Shown one piece after another: positions 16,982 through 25,509 of a DNA stretch of 63,295 nt. The stretch is from Novosphingobium rosa NBRC 15208 (GTDB lineage: Bacteria; Pseudomonadota; Alphaproteobacteria; Sphingomonadales; Sphingomonadaceae), in contig NZ_BCZE01000051.1 in NCBI RefSeq assembly GCF_001598555.1, forward strand, positions 1-63,295. The letters run 5' to 3'. A program made the translations under genes and the position numbers. The number at the start of each line of letters is the position of its first letter. Within the stretch, counting starts at the first letter, position 1. A model generated the notes under the pieces. The model did not search any database and was not told the DNA's origin. It saw only the letters and a list, made by a program, of their open reading frames with translations.

Positions 16982-18544
16982 CTATTGGCGGGAGAGGCCT
17001 TCCACCACATCGCCCTCCCGGCCCGAAAGCCGCGATGGCAATTGCACCGTTGCGCGGCCCGCCTCGTCGATCTCGCCGGTAATGGTTTCCGACCACCACG
17101 CCAACTCGACCAGAAAACGCCCGTTCTCGACATATTTACGCGTCACCTGCGACTTGATGAGATAGATGTCGCCGGTCAGTGGATGGGTCGTCACCCTGCG
17201 CCCGTTGGCGGCAGGTACACCGGCCAGGAAATCGATGGCATGCGGGTCGCCCGGAAAATTCACGCCTGTTGTCGCAATCGCCTCGGGGCCCATGATGCCC
17301 CATTGGATGCTGCGCAGCCAACCTTGGTCGCCCATCCAGTTGGTGATGTGCCGGATCGCGAAATCGCGCCCCATGTAATTGACCAGAGGCGTGCGCCCCT
17401 CGCCATCAGCATGGATCTGGGTGGTGTCAAACCCATCGGTGCCGGTCTCGTTGCCTGCCGCATCTGTCGGCGGCGCGGGCACCATCACCGCGCGGTCTTT
17501 TGCCCGGTAGAGGCCATCGGCCCCGCGCGTCAGCGTGGCGCGGAGCGCGGGGTCCATGATCTCGCGCTTCATCGTGCGGCTGCCGCCCTTGCCCTGGCCC
17601 CATGGCCTCACCGGCAACACGCTGGACAACACCGGCCCGTCAAGTGTCCAGGCGGGCGTCTCCCCCACTTTCACATCCTCCCAGAACAGAGGCTGGGCGC
17701 CGCGCGCATGTTCCTTCGCCCAGATCGAGCGGATAAAGGTCCAGTCGTCATCTGTGTAGGTGTGCGGCTTGCGCACATCCCAGTTAGGACCGATCCAGAA
17801 AGCCTTGAAGGGCAAATTGTCGACAAGCCCCCGATCATTCTGGATGCGGATGTTTTCCACCACCCGGAAGGTCACCTCATTCACCTTCTCGCCGCGCTGG
17901 TTGTAGACGCTGCCGCGTGATTCGATCGCCACGCTGCGATAGGTGGCGCCCTGCGGCGGGGTCAGGTCGGTCAGGTCGCGACCGTCCATCACCAGATAGA
18001 GCGTATCACCCGGATAGATCGGCTTCAGACTGGTGACCTGATGGTTGAGCTGTGTGACCATCAGCTTGTGCTTGATGGCCGGTGGATAGGGCACCATGAA
18101 GGTGTCGTCATTGGTGCCGAAGGTGGGATAGGCTAGGATGTCGGCATAGCCCAGAGCGCGCGCATAAGCCGCGTCATTGCGCAGCGCACTGTCGGGGTCA
18201 TACTTGTGGTTGTAGTAACGCACCCAAGGCTCGGTCACCTTGATCGCCGGGCCGATGCCGGGCGTACCGGGCGGCAGGGTGCCCGCCACCAATTGCTGGA
18301 CATCGACCGGTCCGCGCGCCTTCAACGCCGCATTGGACACCAGATAGGCATCGACCAACGGCTTTTCCAGCGGTGTATAGACGCCTGGGTAAAGCGTCAG
18401 ATAGGCCGTTTCCGGCACGGCATCGCCCACCGGCACAGACATCGTCCCGGCCCACAGTGGCGCCCCTGCCGAAAGCCCGGCCCCCATCGTCAGCAGCGAC
18501 AGGCGTAGCGCTATCGCCACCCTGCGCTTGAAGGATGTTGTCAT
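16982..18544 (-). CDS. exported MaoC/double-hotdog-like protein
   Basis: A 520-residue protein with a clear signal peptide (about residues 1-32, MTTSFKRRVAIALRLSLL through GAPLWA). The first half carries a hotdog-like pattern (ADILAYPTF, then GDTLYLVMDGRDL and SVYNQRGEKVNEV). The second half has FWEDVKVGETPAWTL, very like the start of MaoC dehydratases, followed by ITNWMGDQGWLRSIQWG and a final strand rich in V and E. MaoC-like enzymes hydrate enoyl-CoA and are cytoplasmic, so a signal peptide is unexpected. The ATG at 18544 follows GGAGGAAGGACAACC. Its position between a TonB receptor and a DUF6152 gene suggests work in the periplasm on an imported compound. The family call is from motif reading, not a search. 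Confidence 0.62.
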   Translation of the reverse strand: MTTSFKRRVAIALRLSLLTMGAGLSAGAPLWAGTMSVPVGDAVPETAYLTLYPGVYTPLEKPLVDAYLVSNAALKARGPVDVQQLVAGTLPPGTPGIGPAIKVTEPWVRYYNHKYDPDSALRNDAAYARALGYADILAYPTFGTNDDTFMVPYPPAIKHKLMVTQLNHQVTSLKPIYPGDTLYLVMDGRDLTDLTPPQGATYRSVAIESRGSVYNQRGEKVNEVTFRVVENIRIQNDRGLVDNLPFKAFWIGPNWDVRKPHTYTDDDWTFIRSIWAKEHARGAQPLFWEDVKVGETPAWTLDGPVLSSVLPVRPWGQGKGGSRTMKREIMDPALRATLTRGADGLYRAKDRAVMVPAPPTDAAGNETGTDGFDTTQIHADGEGRTPLVNYMGRDFAIRHITNWMGDQGWLRSIQWGIMGPEAIATTGVNFPGDPHAIDFLAGVPAANGRRVTTHPLTGDIYLIKSQVTRKYVENGRFLVELAWWSETITGEIDEAGRATVQLPSRLSGREGDVVEGLSRQ

Positions 18545-18570
18545 GGTTGTCCTTCCTCCCGATTTTCCGC

Positions 18571-18975
18571 TCATTTCGACTTGGCCGGCGGTGGCGGCAT
18601 GCCCACAACGCGTCCGTTCGCCAGCGTAAAGGATTCAAACGATCCCCCCGGCTTGCCGTTGTTCATGGGGTGGAATTTCACCCGCACCTTGTCCCCGGGG
18701 GCCAGCGCGGTCTTGGCAATGCCCCAGCGCATCAATTCGCCCGGTGCCGCGCCTTCGAATCCCCAGGGCGTCACTGTTCCGTCGGGGTTGAGCACCTTGA
18801 CCCAGATCCATACATGCGGGTTGGCCCATTCGATCGCATAGATCGTGCCGGAAATTTCCTTTTCGGCGCGAATGTCAAACTGGGCGAAACTGTGATGGGC
18901 AAGCGCCGGGGTCGGCATGAGGGCGGGCACAAAGGCCGCACAGGCGGCCACAGCCACGGTCAATGTCTTCACCAT
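18571..18975 (-). CDS. DUF6152-family exported protein
   Basis: A 134-residue exported protein: signal peptide ending PTPALA, then HHSFAQFDIRAEKEISGTIY and EWANPHVWIWV, the hallmark of DUF6152 (AHHSFA...FD, W-x-NPH). The family is small, beta-rich and periplasmic, with no known activity. It lies 9 bases after the upstream gene and 26 bases before the hotdog-like gene, so the three are almost certainly one transcript. DUF6152 genes often neighbour the exported C-P-x-GMP/WEGDTLVVDT family, as here. Confidence 0.85.
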   Translation of the reverse strand: MVKTLTVAVAACAAFVPALMPTPALAHHSFAQFDIRAEKEISGTIYAIEWANPHVWIWVKVLNPDGTVTPWGFEGAAPGELMRWGIAKTALAPGDKVRVKFHPMNNGKPGGSFESFTLANGRVVGMPPPPAKSK

Positions 18976-18984
18976 AGGCTCCTG

Positions 18985-19878
18985 TTATTTGTCCATGGGC
19001 GGAGGCGTGAGGTCGATCTGGTCGCCCTTGTCCCGCAGGTTTTCGAAGCAATTGTCGAAGGCGATCTGGTCGAGATGCGAATAGGTACGCGTGTAAATCC
19101 AGGGTTTCGCGAACATCATCGGATTGTTGACGATGGTGCGAACCTCCAGTTTTTCGGGGCCGATCCGCCTTATCCGCTCAAGCACATGCGTGCCTGCAGC
19201 CTGCGGCAGCCCCATGTAGATCTCGGATTTGGGCAGGATCGCCACCGTGTCAACGACCAGCGTGTCCCCCTCCCAATGGCCGATGGATTCACCGGGAAAT
19301 TTGAGGTCCGGGTCCTTGCTGTGGCCGCGCCCATCGGTCATGATCCGGCGGATTTCGCCCGAGGAAGACTGGATCGTCACCCGCCCGGGGGTGAAGAGAT
19401 ATTCAAACGCCAGCGGCGTCGTCATCATGCCCGGCATTCCATCGGGCTGGCACTGACGAGCGTTGTTTTGCACACCACCGGCGGGCCCATGGCCATCGTT
19501 GGCCGCGCCATTTGCGCGCTGATAGGCCGCCCATTTGGGCTGGAGCCGGGGGGTGCCGGGATCGGTGTCCGAAACCTGCGTGCTGGCTTTCACCGTCTTG
19601 GCGAAACTTTCCTCGTCCAGCGCCCAGGCTCCGCTCCAATCGGGCAGCTTCTTGATGGAATCATAATCCCGCCCCTGCTCGCCTTCGGGTTTGGAGGCGT
19701 CCCAGCCCTGCTGCGCGGCATCGGGCCCCGGTGCGATGGGGTCTCCCTTGTGCCAGAAAGGCGCCACCAGCACAGGCGCCGGTGCATTGCCTTGCGCCAG
19801 CACCGCCGAAGCCCCCAGCGTCAGGGCAACCGCCAGCCCCGCGCCGCTCAAGCGCAGTATCTCTCGTTTCCGAGGCAT
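18985..19878 (-). CDS. exported protein of unnamed WEGDTLVVDT family
   Basis: A 297-residue exported protein (signal peptide ending ASAVLA). Recognisable blocks are LPDWSGAWAL, a CQPDGMPGMMTTPLAFEYLF segment, TPGRVTIQ, RRIMTDGRGH, and SIGHWEGDTLVVDTVAI, then HVLERIRRIGPEKLEVRT. I have seen this block order in sets of hypothetical proteins near DUF6152 genes and TonB receptors, but know no characterised member. The beta-strand periodicity suggests a lipocalin-like or sandwich fold. It is the first gene of the tightly spaced group running down to the TonB receptor. Confidence 0.75.
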   Translation of the reverse strand: MPRKREILRLSGAGLAVALTLGASAVLAQGNAPAPVLVAPFWHKGDPIAPGPDAAQQGWDASKPEGEQGRDYDSIKKLPDWSGAWALDEESFAKTVKASTQVSDTDPGTPRLQPKWAAYQRANGAANDGHGPAGGVQNNARQCQPDGMPGMMTTPLAFEYLFTPGRVTIQSSSGEIRRIMTDGRGHSKDPDLKFPGESIGHWEGDTLVVDTVAILPKSEIYMGLPQAAGTHVLERIRRIGPEKLEVRTIVNNPMMFAKPWIYTRTYSHLDQIAFDNCFENLRDKGDQIDLTPPPMDK

Positions 19879-19986
19879 GTCCTTCTCCCATTCGGACGGT
19901 TGTCAGCACTTCTCATTAAAATGCTGGTCCGCGTTCCGGTTTTCAGTTTTTTGCAGTTCCGCAATGATTGCGCGTTCGGGCCCTTG

Positions 19987-20679
19987 TCAGGCGACGGGCC
20001 GCATCGAAGGGGGCGGCGAGAAAGGCGCCCCCTCCGCAGCAAAGGTTGCAAACGCAGCGTCTTCGGTGGCCAAGGCACGCTGCACCGCGGGCCAGTTCCT
20101 CATCGCTTCTGCATGAGCCCTCAGCGCGGGGAAGGGACCTGCATCGAAATCGGCACCCACCGCCGTGTCCCACAGCCAGAACGCAAAGGCATCCACCACC
20201 GACCATGCCTCGCCCAGCATCCAGCGCTGCCCGGCAAGGCGGGTTTCAAGCACGCCAAAGGCCTCCTGCAGCGCCGCCTCGGCCCGCGACCAAACGGCGC
20301 TGCTGTGCTCAGGCCCGGCGATGATCTCCGGCACGCGCAGCCGCGTCACAAGAGGATGCAATGTCGCTGCGCAAAGCGCCAGATCCGCCCAATTCCGCGC
20401 CGTGACAAGCGGATCACCTGCCTGTGGCATCAGCCCGGCCTGCGGCGCCAGCGCATAGAGATAGCCGATGATCGCCATATTTTCGGTCAAGGGTTGGCCA
20501 TCGACCACCAACACCGGCACCTTACCAAGCGGATGGCGCGCCCGATGGTCCGGTTGCTTGTGCTCACCCCGGAAGAAGCGGACGACCTGCGTGGAAAAGG
20601 GCACTCCCGCCTGTTCCAGCGCGATCAGCGCAACACGCGCGCAGGTGCCCGGGAAATAATAGAGTTCCATGGATGGCAT
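19987..20679 (-). CDS. glutathione S-transferase family protein
   Basis: A 230-residue cytosolic GST: thioredoxin-like N-terminal domain (ELYYFPGTCARVALIALEQA, GKVPVLVVDG with cis-Pro, and LTENMAIIGYL for glutathione binding), then an all-helical C-terminal domain. The ATG at 20679 is 7 bases after GAGGAG. It is the first gene of the minus-strand run that also holds reductases, a TonB receptor and exported proteins. GSTs plus SDRs are typical of sphingomonad aromatic catabolism (ether cleavage, isomerisation), but this sequence does not say which reaction. Confidence 0.87.
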   Translation of the reverse strand: MPSMELYYFPGTCARVALIALEQAGVPFSTQVVRFFRGEHKQPDHRARHPLGKVPVLVVDGQPLTENMAIIGYLYALAPQAGLMPQAGDPLVTARNWADLALCAATLHPLVTRLRVPEIIAGPEHSSAVWSRAEAALQEAFGVLETRLAGQRWMLGEAWSVVDAFAFWLWDTAVGADFDAGPFPALRAHAEAMRNWPAVQRALATEDAAFATFAAEGAPFSPPPSMRPVA

Positions 20680-20854
20680 TGATCTGCTCCTCGATCCCGG
20701 CGCGACAGTGCGGCGCGGCATCCGAAGGATCAAATCGATCCTGCGAAGGCCTATCCTTTGGATTATCAACTTGTCCGCGCAGGCAGTTTCGCGATTGCAG
20801 GCATTGGCGGCCCGGGAGGCCCAATCCTATAACAAGATCGCAGGAGACAGACGG

Positions 20855-22087
20855 ATGCAGGGAGCAACACCGGAGGCCGGGCGCCAAGCCGGCTTCTTGC
20901 AGGGGATCAGCCTGCTTTTTCCCATCACGCTTTCAGTTATGGGAGCACTGTTCGTAGCGCCCGTGGCTCCGCGCATGATCGAAAGCTTTACCGATGGCAA
21001 TCCGGATAAGATCGGTCAGGTCGCGCCGCTGGTCGAACTGATCATCACCATCCCCTCGCTCTGCGTGGCACTGTTTTCCCCCTTTGCGGGGGCGCTTGGG
21101 GACCGGTTAGGGCGACGGCGGCTGCTGATGCTCTCCATGGCCATCTACATTGTGCTGGGCGTCGCACCCTATGCGCTGGACGACCTGCGCGCGATTCTGG
21201 CAACGCGCGTCCTGCTCGGCGTGGTCGAGGCTATGCTGATGACGCTTTCGACCACGCTGATCGGCGATTTCTTCCAGGGCAACGCGCGCAACCGCTGGCT
21301 GGCGGCACAGACTGGCACGGCTTCGCTCTCCGCCATCGTGGTCATCATGGTGGCGGGCGCGGTGGGCCAGTCGGACTGGCACAAGGTCTTCCTGCTGTAT
21401 CTCATCCCCGCCCTGTTCCTCACCATGGTCGCCCTGTTCACCTGGGAGCCGGCGCAAAGCAGCCATTTGCGCGATCCCGGCCGGCATATGGGTTGGAGTG
21501 ACCTGCCGTGGCGGTCCTTCGGGCCGATCTGCCTGATCACTTTGTTCGGATCGGTGATGTTCTATGCCGTACAAATCAAGCTGCCCTCCGGCTTGCAGGA
21601 ACTGGGGGTCGTGCTGCCTGGTGGCGATTACGATGCGGCGCGCGGGGCGGGGCTGACTGCACTGGCCAGCCTGTTCGTACCGGTAGGCACAGTGTGCTTC
21701 TGGATCATCTCGCCCCGGTCCGGTCTGCGCACCCAGTTTCTGGTAGAATTCTCGATCATGGGCGCAGGGTTTGTCGCCATGGGGCATGCGCATGATCCCC
21801 TGAGCTTCGCGCTATGGGCCGGCGTCAACCAGATCGGCGCGGGGATGCTGCTGCCAACGCTGCTCACCTGCGCCGTGCATAGCCTACCCTTCGAACTGCG
21901 GGGGCGCGGCTCGGGCCTGTGGGGGGCCACCTTCGCGCTGGGCCAGTTTGCCTGCAACAATCTCGCGGTGCCGCTGGCCTCGTTGGTGGCAGGAACGATG
22001 ATCGCGCGCTTCCAACTCTTCGGCTTCCTGTGTCTGGGGGCGGCATGCCTCGCGCTGGTGGCCTGCCTGACGCTCCGGCGGGATTAA
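20855..22087 (+). CDS. MFS transporter
   Basis: A 410-residue, 12-helix major facilitator. The cytoplasmic loop motif GDRLGRRRLL lies between helices 2 and 3, and the helices are well separated (for example PITLSVMGALFVAPV and IVVIMVAGAVG). The ATG at 20855 has AGGAGA at 7-base spacing, so the 62 codons of open frame upstream are excluded. It is divergent from the GST and convergent with a histidine kinase gene, overlapping its stop at 22084-22087. Likely a drug/metabolite:proton antiporter. Substrate unknown. Confidence 0.9.
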   Translation: MQGATPEAGRQAGFLQGISLLFPITLSVMGALFVAPVAPRMIESFTDGNPDKIGQVAPLVELIITIPSLCVALFSPFAGALGDRLGRRRLLMLSMAIYIVLGVAPYALDDLRAILATRVLLGVVEAMLMTLSTTLIGDFFQGNARNRWLAAQTGTASLSAIVVIMVAGAVGQSDWHKVFLLYLIPALFLTMVALFTWEPAQSSHLRDPGRHMGWSDLPWRSFGPICLITLFGSVMFYAVQIKLPSGLQELGVVLPGGDYDAARGAGLTALASLFVPVGTVCFWIISPRSGLRTQFLVEFSIMGAGFVAMGHAHDPLSFALWAGVNQIGAGMLLPTLLTCAVHSLPFELRGRGSGLWGATFALGQFACNNLAVPLASLVAGTMIARFQLFGFLCLGAACLALVACLTLRRD

Positions 22088-23385
22088 GAAACAGGCAGCC
22101 GACACAGGGCCACCAGCCCGCTCACATCGCCATTGCGCAGCATCAGATCACCCCCATGATTGCGCGCAATGGCCCGGGCGATGGCCAGCCCGAGGCCAAT
22201 CCCCCCGGTGTCGCCATTGCGCGAAACATCGCCCCGCACGAAAGGTTGCAGCACAGTCTCCAATTGGTCCTCGGGCAGGCCGGGGCCATCGTCGACCACG
22301 CGAATCAGCGCGCTATCCTCCTCGCGGGTCAGGCTCAGCCGGGCCAGCGTGCCATAACGGATGGCATTGTCGATCAGATTGGTGAACAGCCGCTCGAGCG
22401 AGAGCGGATCGCCCACCATTGCCAGTTTAGGCGCCGCCTGAACCTCGACATCGGCACCCAGCAAGACATACTTGCCCGCCACCTCAGTCAGCAGCGCCCC
22501 CAGATCCACGACCTCGGACCTCGAGGAGACCGAGGTGCCCTTCACGAAGGCCAGCGTGTCGGCAATCATGGTACGCATATGGGCCACATCGCCCTGCACC
22601 TGAATGCGCAAGGGTTCCGCGGCCTCTTCCATGGTGAAGGCGATACGCGCCAAAGGCGTGCGCAGGTCATGTGCGATGGCCGCGATCATGGCGGTGCGCT
22701 CATTGACATATTGGCCGATGCGCGAATGCATCTGGTTGAGCGCAGCCCCAGCAAGGCGCAATTCACGCGCGCCCTCCACGGGAAAATCGGGTTCGGCCGC
22801 GCCTTCGCGCAGCCGGTCGGCCGCAGCGGCAAAACGGCGCAGCGTACGTCCCAAGCCGCGTGAGTAGAACCAGCCCAGCGGCAGCGACAGCAACGTCGAT
22901 CCCGCGAACCACAGCAGCAACCGCATCCGCCATGCAAACAAAGCCGGCTCATCCTGCCGCTGCAAGATACGCCACGCCCTGCCATCAAAGCAGAAAGCCT
23001 GGACATTGCCGATCAGCAGCGGATCGACCATGCCCGTGGCGCCGGCCCGCGAATGGCCCACCACGCGCTCAGCATAGATCTGGACGGCGGCGGTCGGCAG
23101 GTGAATGCTGGCAGCCACCTGTGCCTCAATTGCGGGCGGGACCCGATCCCGACGCCGCGCGGCAGGCGACCCATGCTCATAGGACACCCCATAGAGCCCC
23201 TCGCTCAGCCGCTCCGGATCGGAGGCTCGCAGCAGGTCGATGATGGCCGAAACGGTAAGATACGAAGGACGCGGCGGTGGCAGGCTGACAACAATCGCCA
23301 CTGACACCGCCTGTGACAGCACCAGCGCCGCCAGCAAAAGAGCAGCGACCTGGGCAAACAGCGAACGAAAGCCCGGTAAACTCAT
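22084..23385 (-). CDS. two-component sensor histidine kinase
   Basis: A 433-residue EnvZ-type kinase. N-terminal membrane helix (residues 7-34), periplasmic loop, second helix (about LLLWFAGSTLLSLPLGW), HAMP-like linker, and H-box IAHDLRTPLARIAF with the phospho-His. N-box NLIDNAIRYG and G-box DDGPGLP follow, then GIGLGLAIARAIA. The ATG overlaps the stop of the response regulator gene (ATGA at 23382-23385), so translation is coupled. The stop codon overlaps the MFS gene end. The two-component pair may control that transporter or the GST/receptor cluster. Confidence 0.92.
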   Translation of the reverse strand: MSLPGFRSLFAQVAALLLAALVLSQAVSVAIVVSLPPPRPSYLTVSAIIDLLRASDPERLSEGLYGVSYEHGSPAARRRDRVPPAIEAQVAASIHLPTAAVQIYAERVVGHSRAGATGMVDPLLIGNVQAFCFDGRAWRILQRQDEPALFAWRMRLLLWFAGSTLLSLPLGWFYSRGLGRTLRRFAAAADRLREGAAEPDFPVEGARELRLAGAALNQMHSRIGQYVNERTAMIAAIAHDLRTPLARIAFTMEEAAEPLRIQVQGDVAHMRTMIADTLAFVKGTSVSSRSEVVDLGALLTEVAGKYVLLGADVEVQAAPKLAMVGDPLSLERLFTNLIDNAIRYGTLARLSLTREEDSALIRVVDDGPGLPEDQLETVLQPFVRGDVSRNGDTGGIGLGLAIARAIARNHGGDLMLRNGDVSGLVALCRLPVS

Positions 23386-24083
23386 TTGGGAGAAGGCGCC
23401 ACGGTGAGCATATACCCCTCGCTGCGAACGGTACGGATCGGGCAGCAAGGCACCATCTTCTTGCGCAGTCGGCTGATCGCCACATCCACCACGCGGTCGA
23501 AGACATCGCTCTGATAGCCATGGGTGGCGTTGATCAGCTGGTCGCGACTGAGCACCTGGCGGGGCCGGGAAATGAGTGCGGTCAGAACGCGGAATTCGCT
23601 GTCAGTCAGGCTGACTGGCTCTTCGGCCTCCCGCGTGATCGTGCGTGCAACCAGATCGACCTCCCAATCGTCGAGATAGAGGCATTGCGGCCCGGTCTGG
23701 GATTGCACATGCCCCCGGCGCAGCACGGCGCGGATGCGCGCCAGCAACTCGCGCGGGTTGCAGGGCTTGGCGACATAATCGTCCGCCCCCACCTCCAGCC
23801 CGATGATCCGGTCGCTGCCCTCGCCCATGGCCGAAAGCATGATGATCGGCGGGCGCTCATCCTTCCAACGGCGGATGATGGCCAAACCGTCCTCGCCCGG
23901 CAGCATCAGGTCCAGGACCACCAGATCGATCCGTTCACCACCGCGCAAAGCGCGATCCGCCTCCGAACCGCTGCCCGCTGTGGTCACCCTGAAGCCGTTC
24001 TTTTCCAGAAACTGGGCAATGCCCCGGCGCAGGGCGCTGTCATCGTCCACCACCAGAATATGCTGCGTCCGGTTCCCGCTCAT
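23382..24083 (-). CDS. OmpR-family response regulator
   Basis: A 233-residue regulator: receiver domain with acidic pocket VVDDD and phospho-acceptor Asp58 (VVLDLMLPGEDG), Lys in AKPCNP, and a C-terminal winged-helix DNA-binding domain (SLTDSEFRVLTALISRPRQV ... YMLTV). The ATG at 24083 follows GGAAGG at 8 bases, so the 27 extra codons upstream are excluded. It is translated first and coupled by ATGA to the kinase gene. Confidence 0.93.
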   Translation of the reverse strand: MSGNRTQHILVVDDDSALRRGIAQFLEKNGFRVTTAGSGSEADRALRGGERIDLVVLDLMLPGEDGLAIIRRWKDERPPIIMLSAMGEGSDRIIGLEVGADDYVAKPCNPRELLARIRAVLRRGHVQSQTGPQCLYLDDWEVDLVARTITREAEEPVSLTDSEFRVLTALISRPRQVLSRDQLINATHGYQSDVFDRVVDVAISRLRKKMVPCCPIRTVRSEGYMLTVAPSPK

Positions 24084-24310
24084 GTGCTTGTCCTTCCACC
24101 GGCACGGGCTTTGTCCGGGAGACCGCGCCTCTGACGCGTGCCGCAAGGCTGCCCATGTCCTCATCCTCGTCCGATTCCCGGATGCAGCCTAGATGCCGGG
24201 GCTGCAATCTGAATTTCAATTCCGCAACAAACCGCCATCAGATGGTCGATTCCCGCTTTTACCCCTGATGACAACAAGGGGCCGACAGGGCTTCGCAGGA
24301 CGAGGATGTC

Positions 24311-25063
24311 ATGAACGGTCGCTTGGACGGCAAGATTGCCGTGGTCACAGGTATTGGCGCTGGTATTGGCAAGGGCTGCGCACTGCATTTCGCGCGTGAA
24401 GGCGCGATGGTTTACGGCTGCGATATCGATCTGGATGCCGCGCGTGCGACTGTCGATGAGGCGGGCGCTGGGTCCATCCATGCCCGCCGTGTCGATCTGA
24501 CACGCGAGGATGAGGTCGCCGACTGGTTCACAGCCATCGCTCGGGAGGTTCAGGGTATCGACGCGCTGATCAATGCCGCCGCCGCCGCCATCTTCGCTCC
24601 GGTCGAGACCATGCGTTATCATGACTGGACCTTCACCCTGAAGGCCGAGCTCGATAATGTGTTCCTGTGTTGCCGTGCAGCATGGCCGCTGTTGAAAGAA
24701 CGCGGGGGCGCAATCGTCAACTTCGCCTCCGCCAATGCCTATGTCACCCTGCCCGGGTCCTATGCTGCCGCCCATTGCGCCGGCAAGGGCGGCGTTCTGG
24801 CGCTCACTCGCCAGCTCGCTGCCGAGGGTGCCCCCCACGGCATCCGCGCCAACAGCATCTCGCCTGGCCCCATTCTCACCGCCGCCACAAGGGACGTGTT
24901 CCTCGCGCCCGAAATGAACGCGACGGTGCTGCGGGGGCTGATGATCAAGCGGCTCGGCCAGCCTGAAGACATCGCCCGTGCGGCGCTGTTTCTGGCGAGT
25001 TGCGAGGCCAGTTTCATCACCGCCGCCGACCTGCGCGTTGATGGTGGCGCTACCGCCCTCTAG
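24311..25063 (+). CDS. SDR-family oxidoreductase with His replacing catalytic Tyr
   Basis: A 250-residue SDR. The cofactor motif TGIGAGIGKG is at residues 13-22, VNFASAN carries a Ser, and the end FITAADLRVDGGAT is standard. At the active site the usual YxxxK reads H155-C-A-G-K159 (AAAHCAGKGGVLALTRQLA). The nearest Tyr (151) is eight residues before the Lys. I recall other SDRs with HAAxKGGV here, so this looks like a subfamily trait, not damage. It starts a plus-strand group with a VOC protein and two small membrane proteins. Confidence 0.88.
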   Translation: MNGRLDGKIAVVTGIGAGIGKGCALHFAREGAMVYGCDIDLDAARATVDEAGAGSIHARRVDLTREDEVADWFTAIAREVQGIDALINAAAAAIFAPVETMRYHDWTFTLKAELDNVFLCCRAAWPLLKERGGAIVNFASANAYVTLPGSYAAAHCAGKGGVLALTRQLAAEGAPHGIRANSISPGPILTAATRDVFLAPEMNATVLRGLMIKRLGQPEDIARAALFLASCEASFITAADLRVDGGATAL

Positions 25064-25075
25064 AAAGGACACCCC

Positions 25076-25507
25076 ATGACTTTGACCTTCGGCTTCCACC
25101 ATGGCGGCATCAGCGTCCCCGATCTCGACGCGACCATTGAATGGTATGGCAAGGTGCTCGGCTTCACCCTCGAGCGTCGCTTCCCCATTCCCTCGATCCC
25201 GGCGCAGGTGGCAATCATTCGGAATGGCGACCTGCGCATGGAAATCTTCGAAGTGCCTGGCGCCGAGGCCCTGCCTCAGGACCGCCGCCAACCCGACACC
25301 GATAACCGCACACACGGCAACAAGCATGTCTCCTTCGTCATCGAGGATGTCGAGGCCTTTGGCGCCGAACTCGAAAGGCGCGGGGCCGACATCGTGTGGA
25401 TCAAGCGCATGCAGCATGGCGCCAACATCTTCATCCGCGACAATGCCGGCAATCTCATCGAATTCGTCGAAGAGCCCATGCCCACCGGCGTGGCCGGTCG
25501 GCTCTGA
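25076..25507 (+). CDS. VOC-family (glyoxalase/dioxygenase-fold) protein
   Basis: A 143-residue vicinal-oxygen-chelate protein. Opening FGFHHGGISVPDLDATIEWY is the classic first beta-alpha unit with a metal-ligand His. The second half has GNKHVSFVIEDVEAFGAELE and ends with DNAGNLIEFVEEP, which carries the Glu ligand. Such proteins act as epimerases, isomerases, lyases or ring-cleavage enzymes. It lies 12 bases after the SDR gene and 2 bases before the next gene, so they are one operon. Substrate unknown. Confidence 0.87.
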   Translation: MTLTFGFHHGGISVPDLDATIEWYGKVLGFTLERRFPIPSIPAQVAIIRNGDLRMEIFEVPGAEALPQDRRQPDTDNRTHGNKHVSFVIEDVEAFGAELERRGADIVWIKRMQHGANIFIRDNAGNLIEFVEEPMPTGVAGRL

Positions 25508-25509
25508 CC

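Noticed and set aside
19987..20679. Reading the GST as a lignin beta-etherase (LigE/LigF-like)
   Set aside because: GST plus SDR invites this idea in a sphingomonad, but the sequence shows only general GST motifs and the neighbours lack other lignin-pathway genes.
18535..20682. 715-codon open frame on the plus strand
   Set aside because: It runs antisense to the DUF6152 gene, the WEGDTLVVDT-family gene and the GST, and it looks like reversed coding sequence with no motif.
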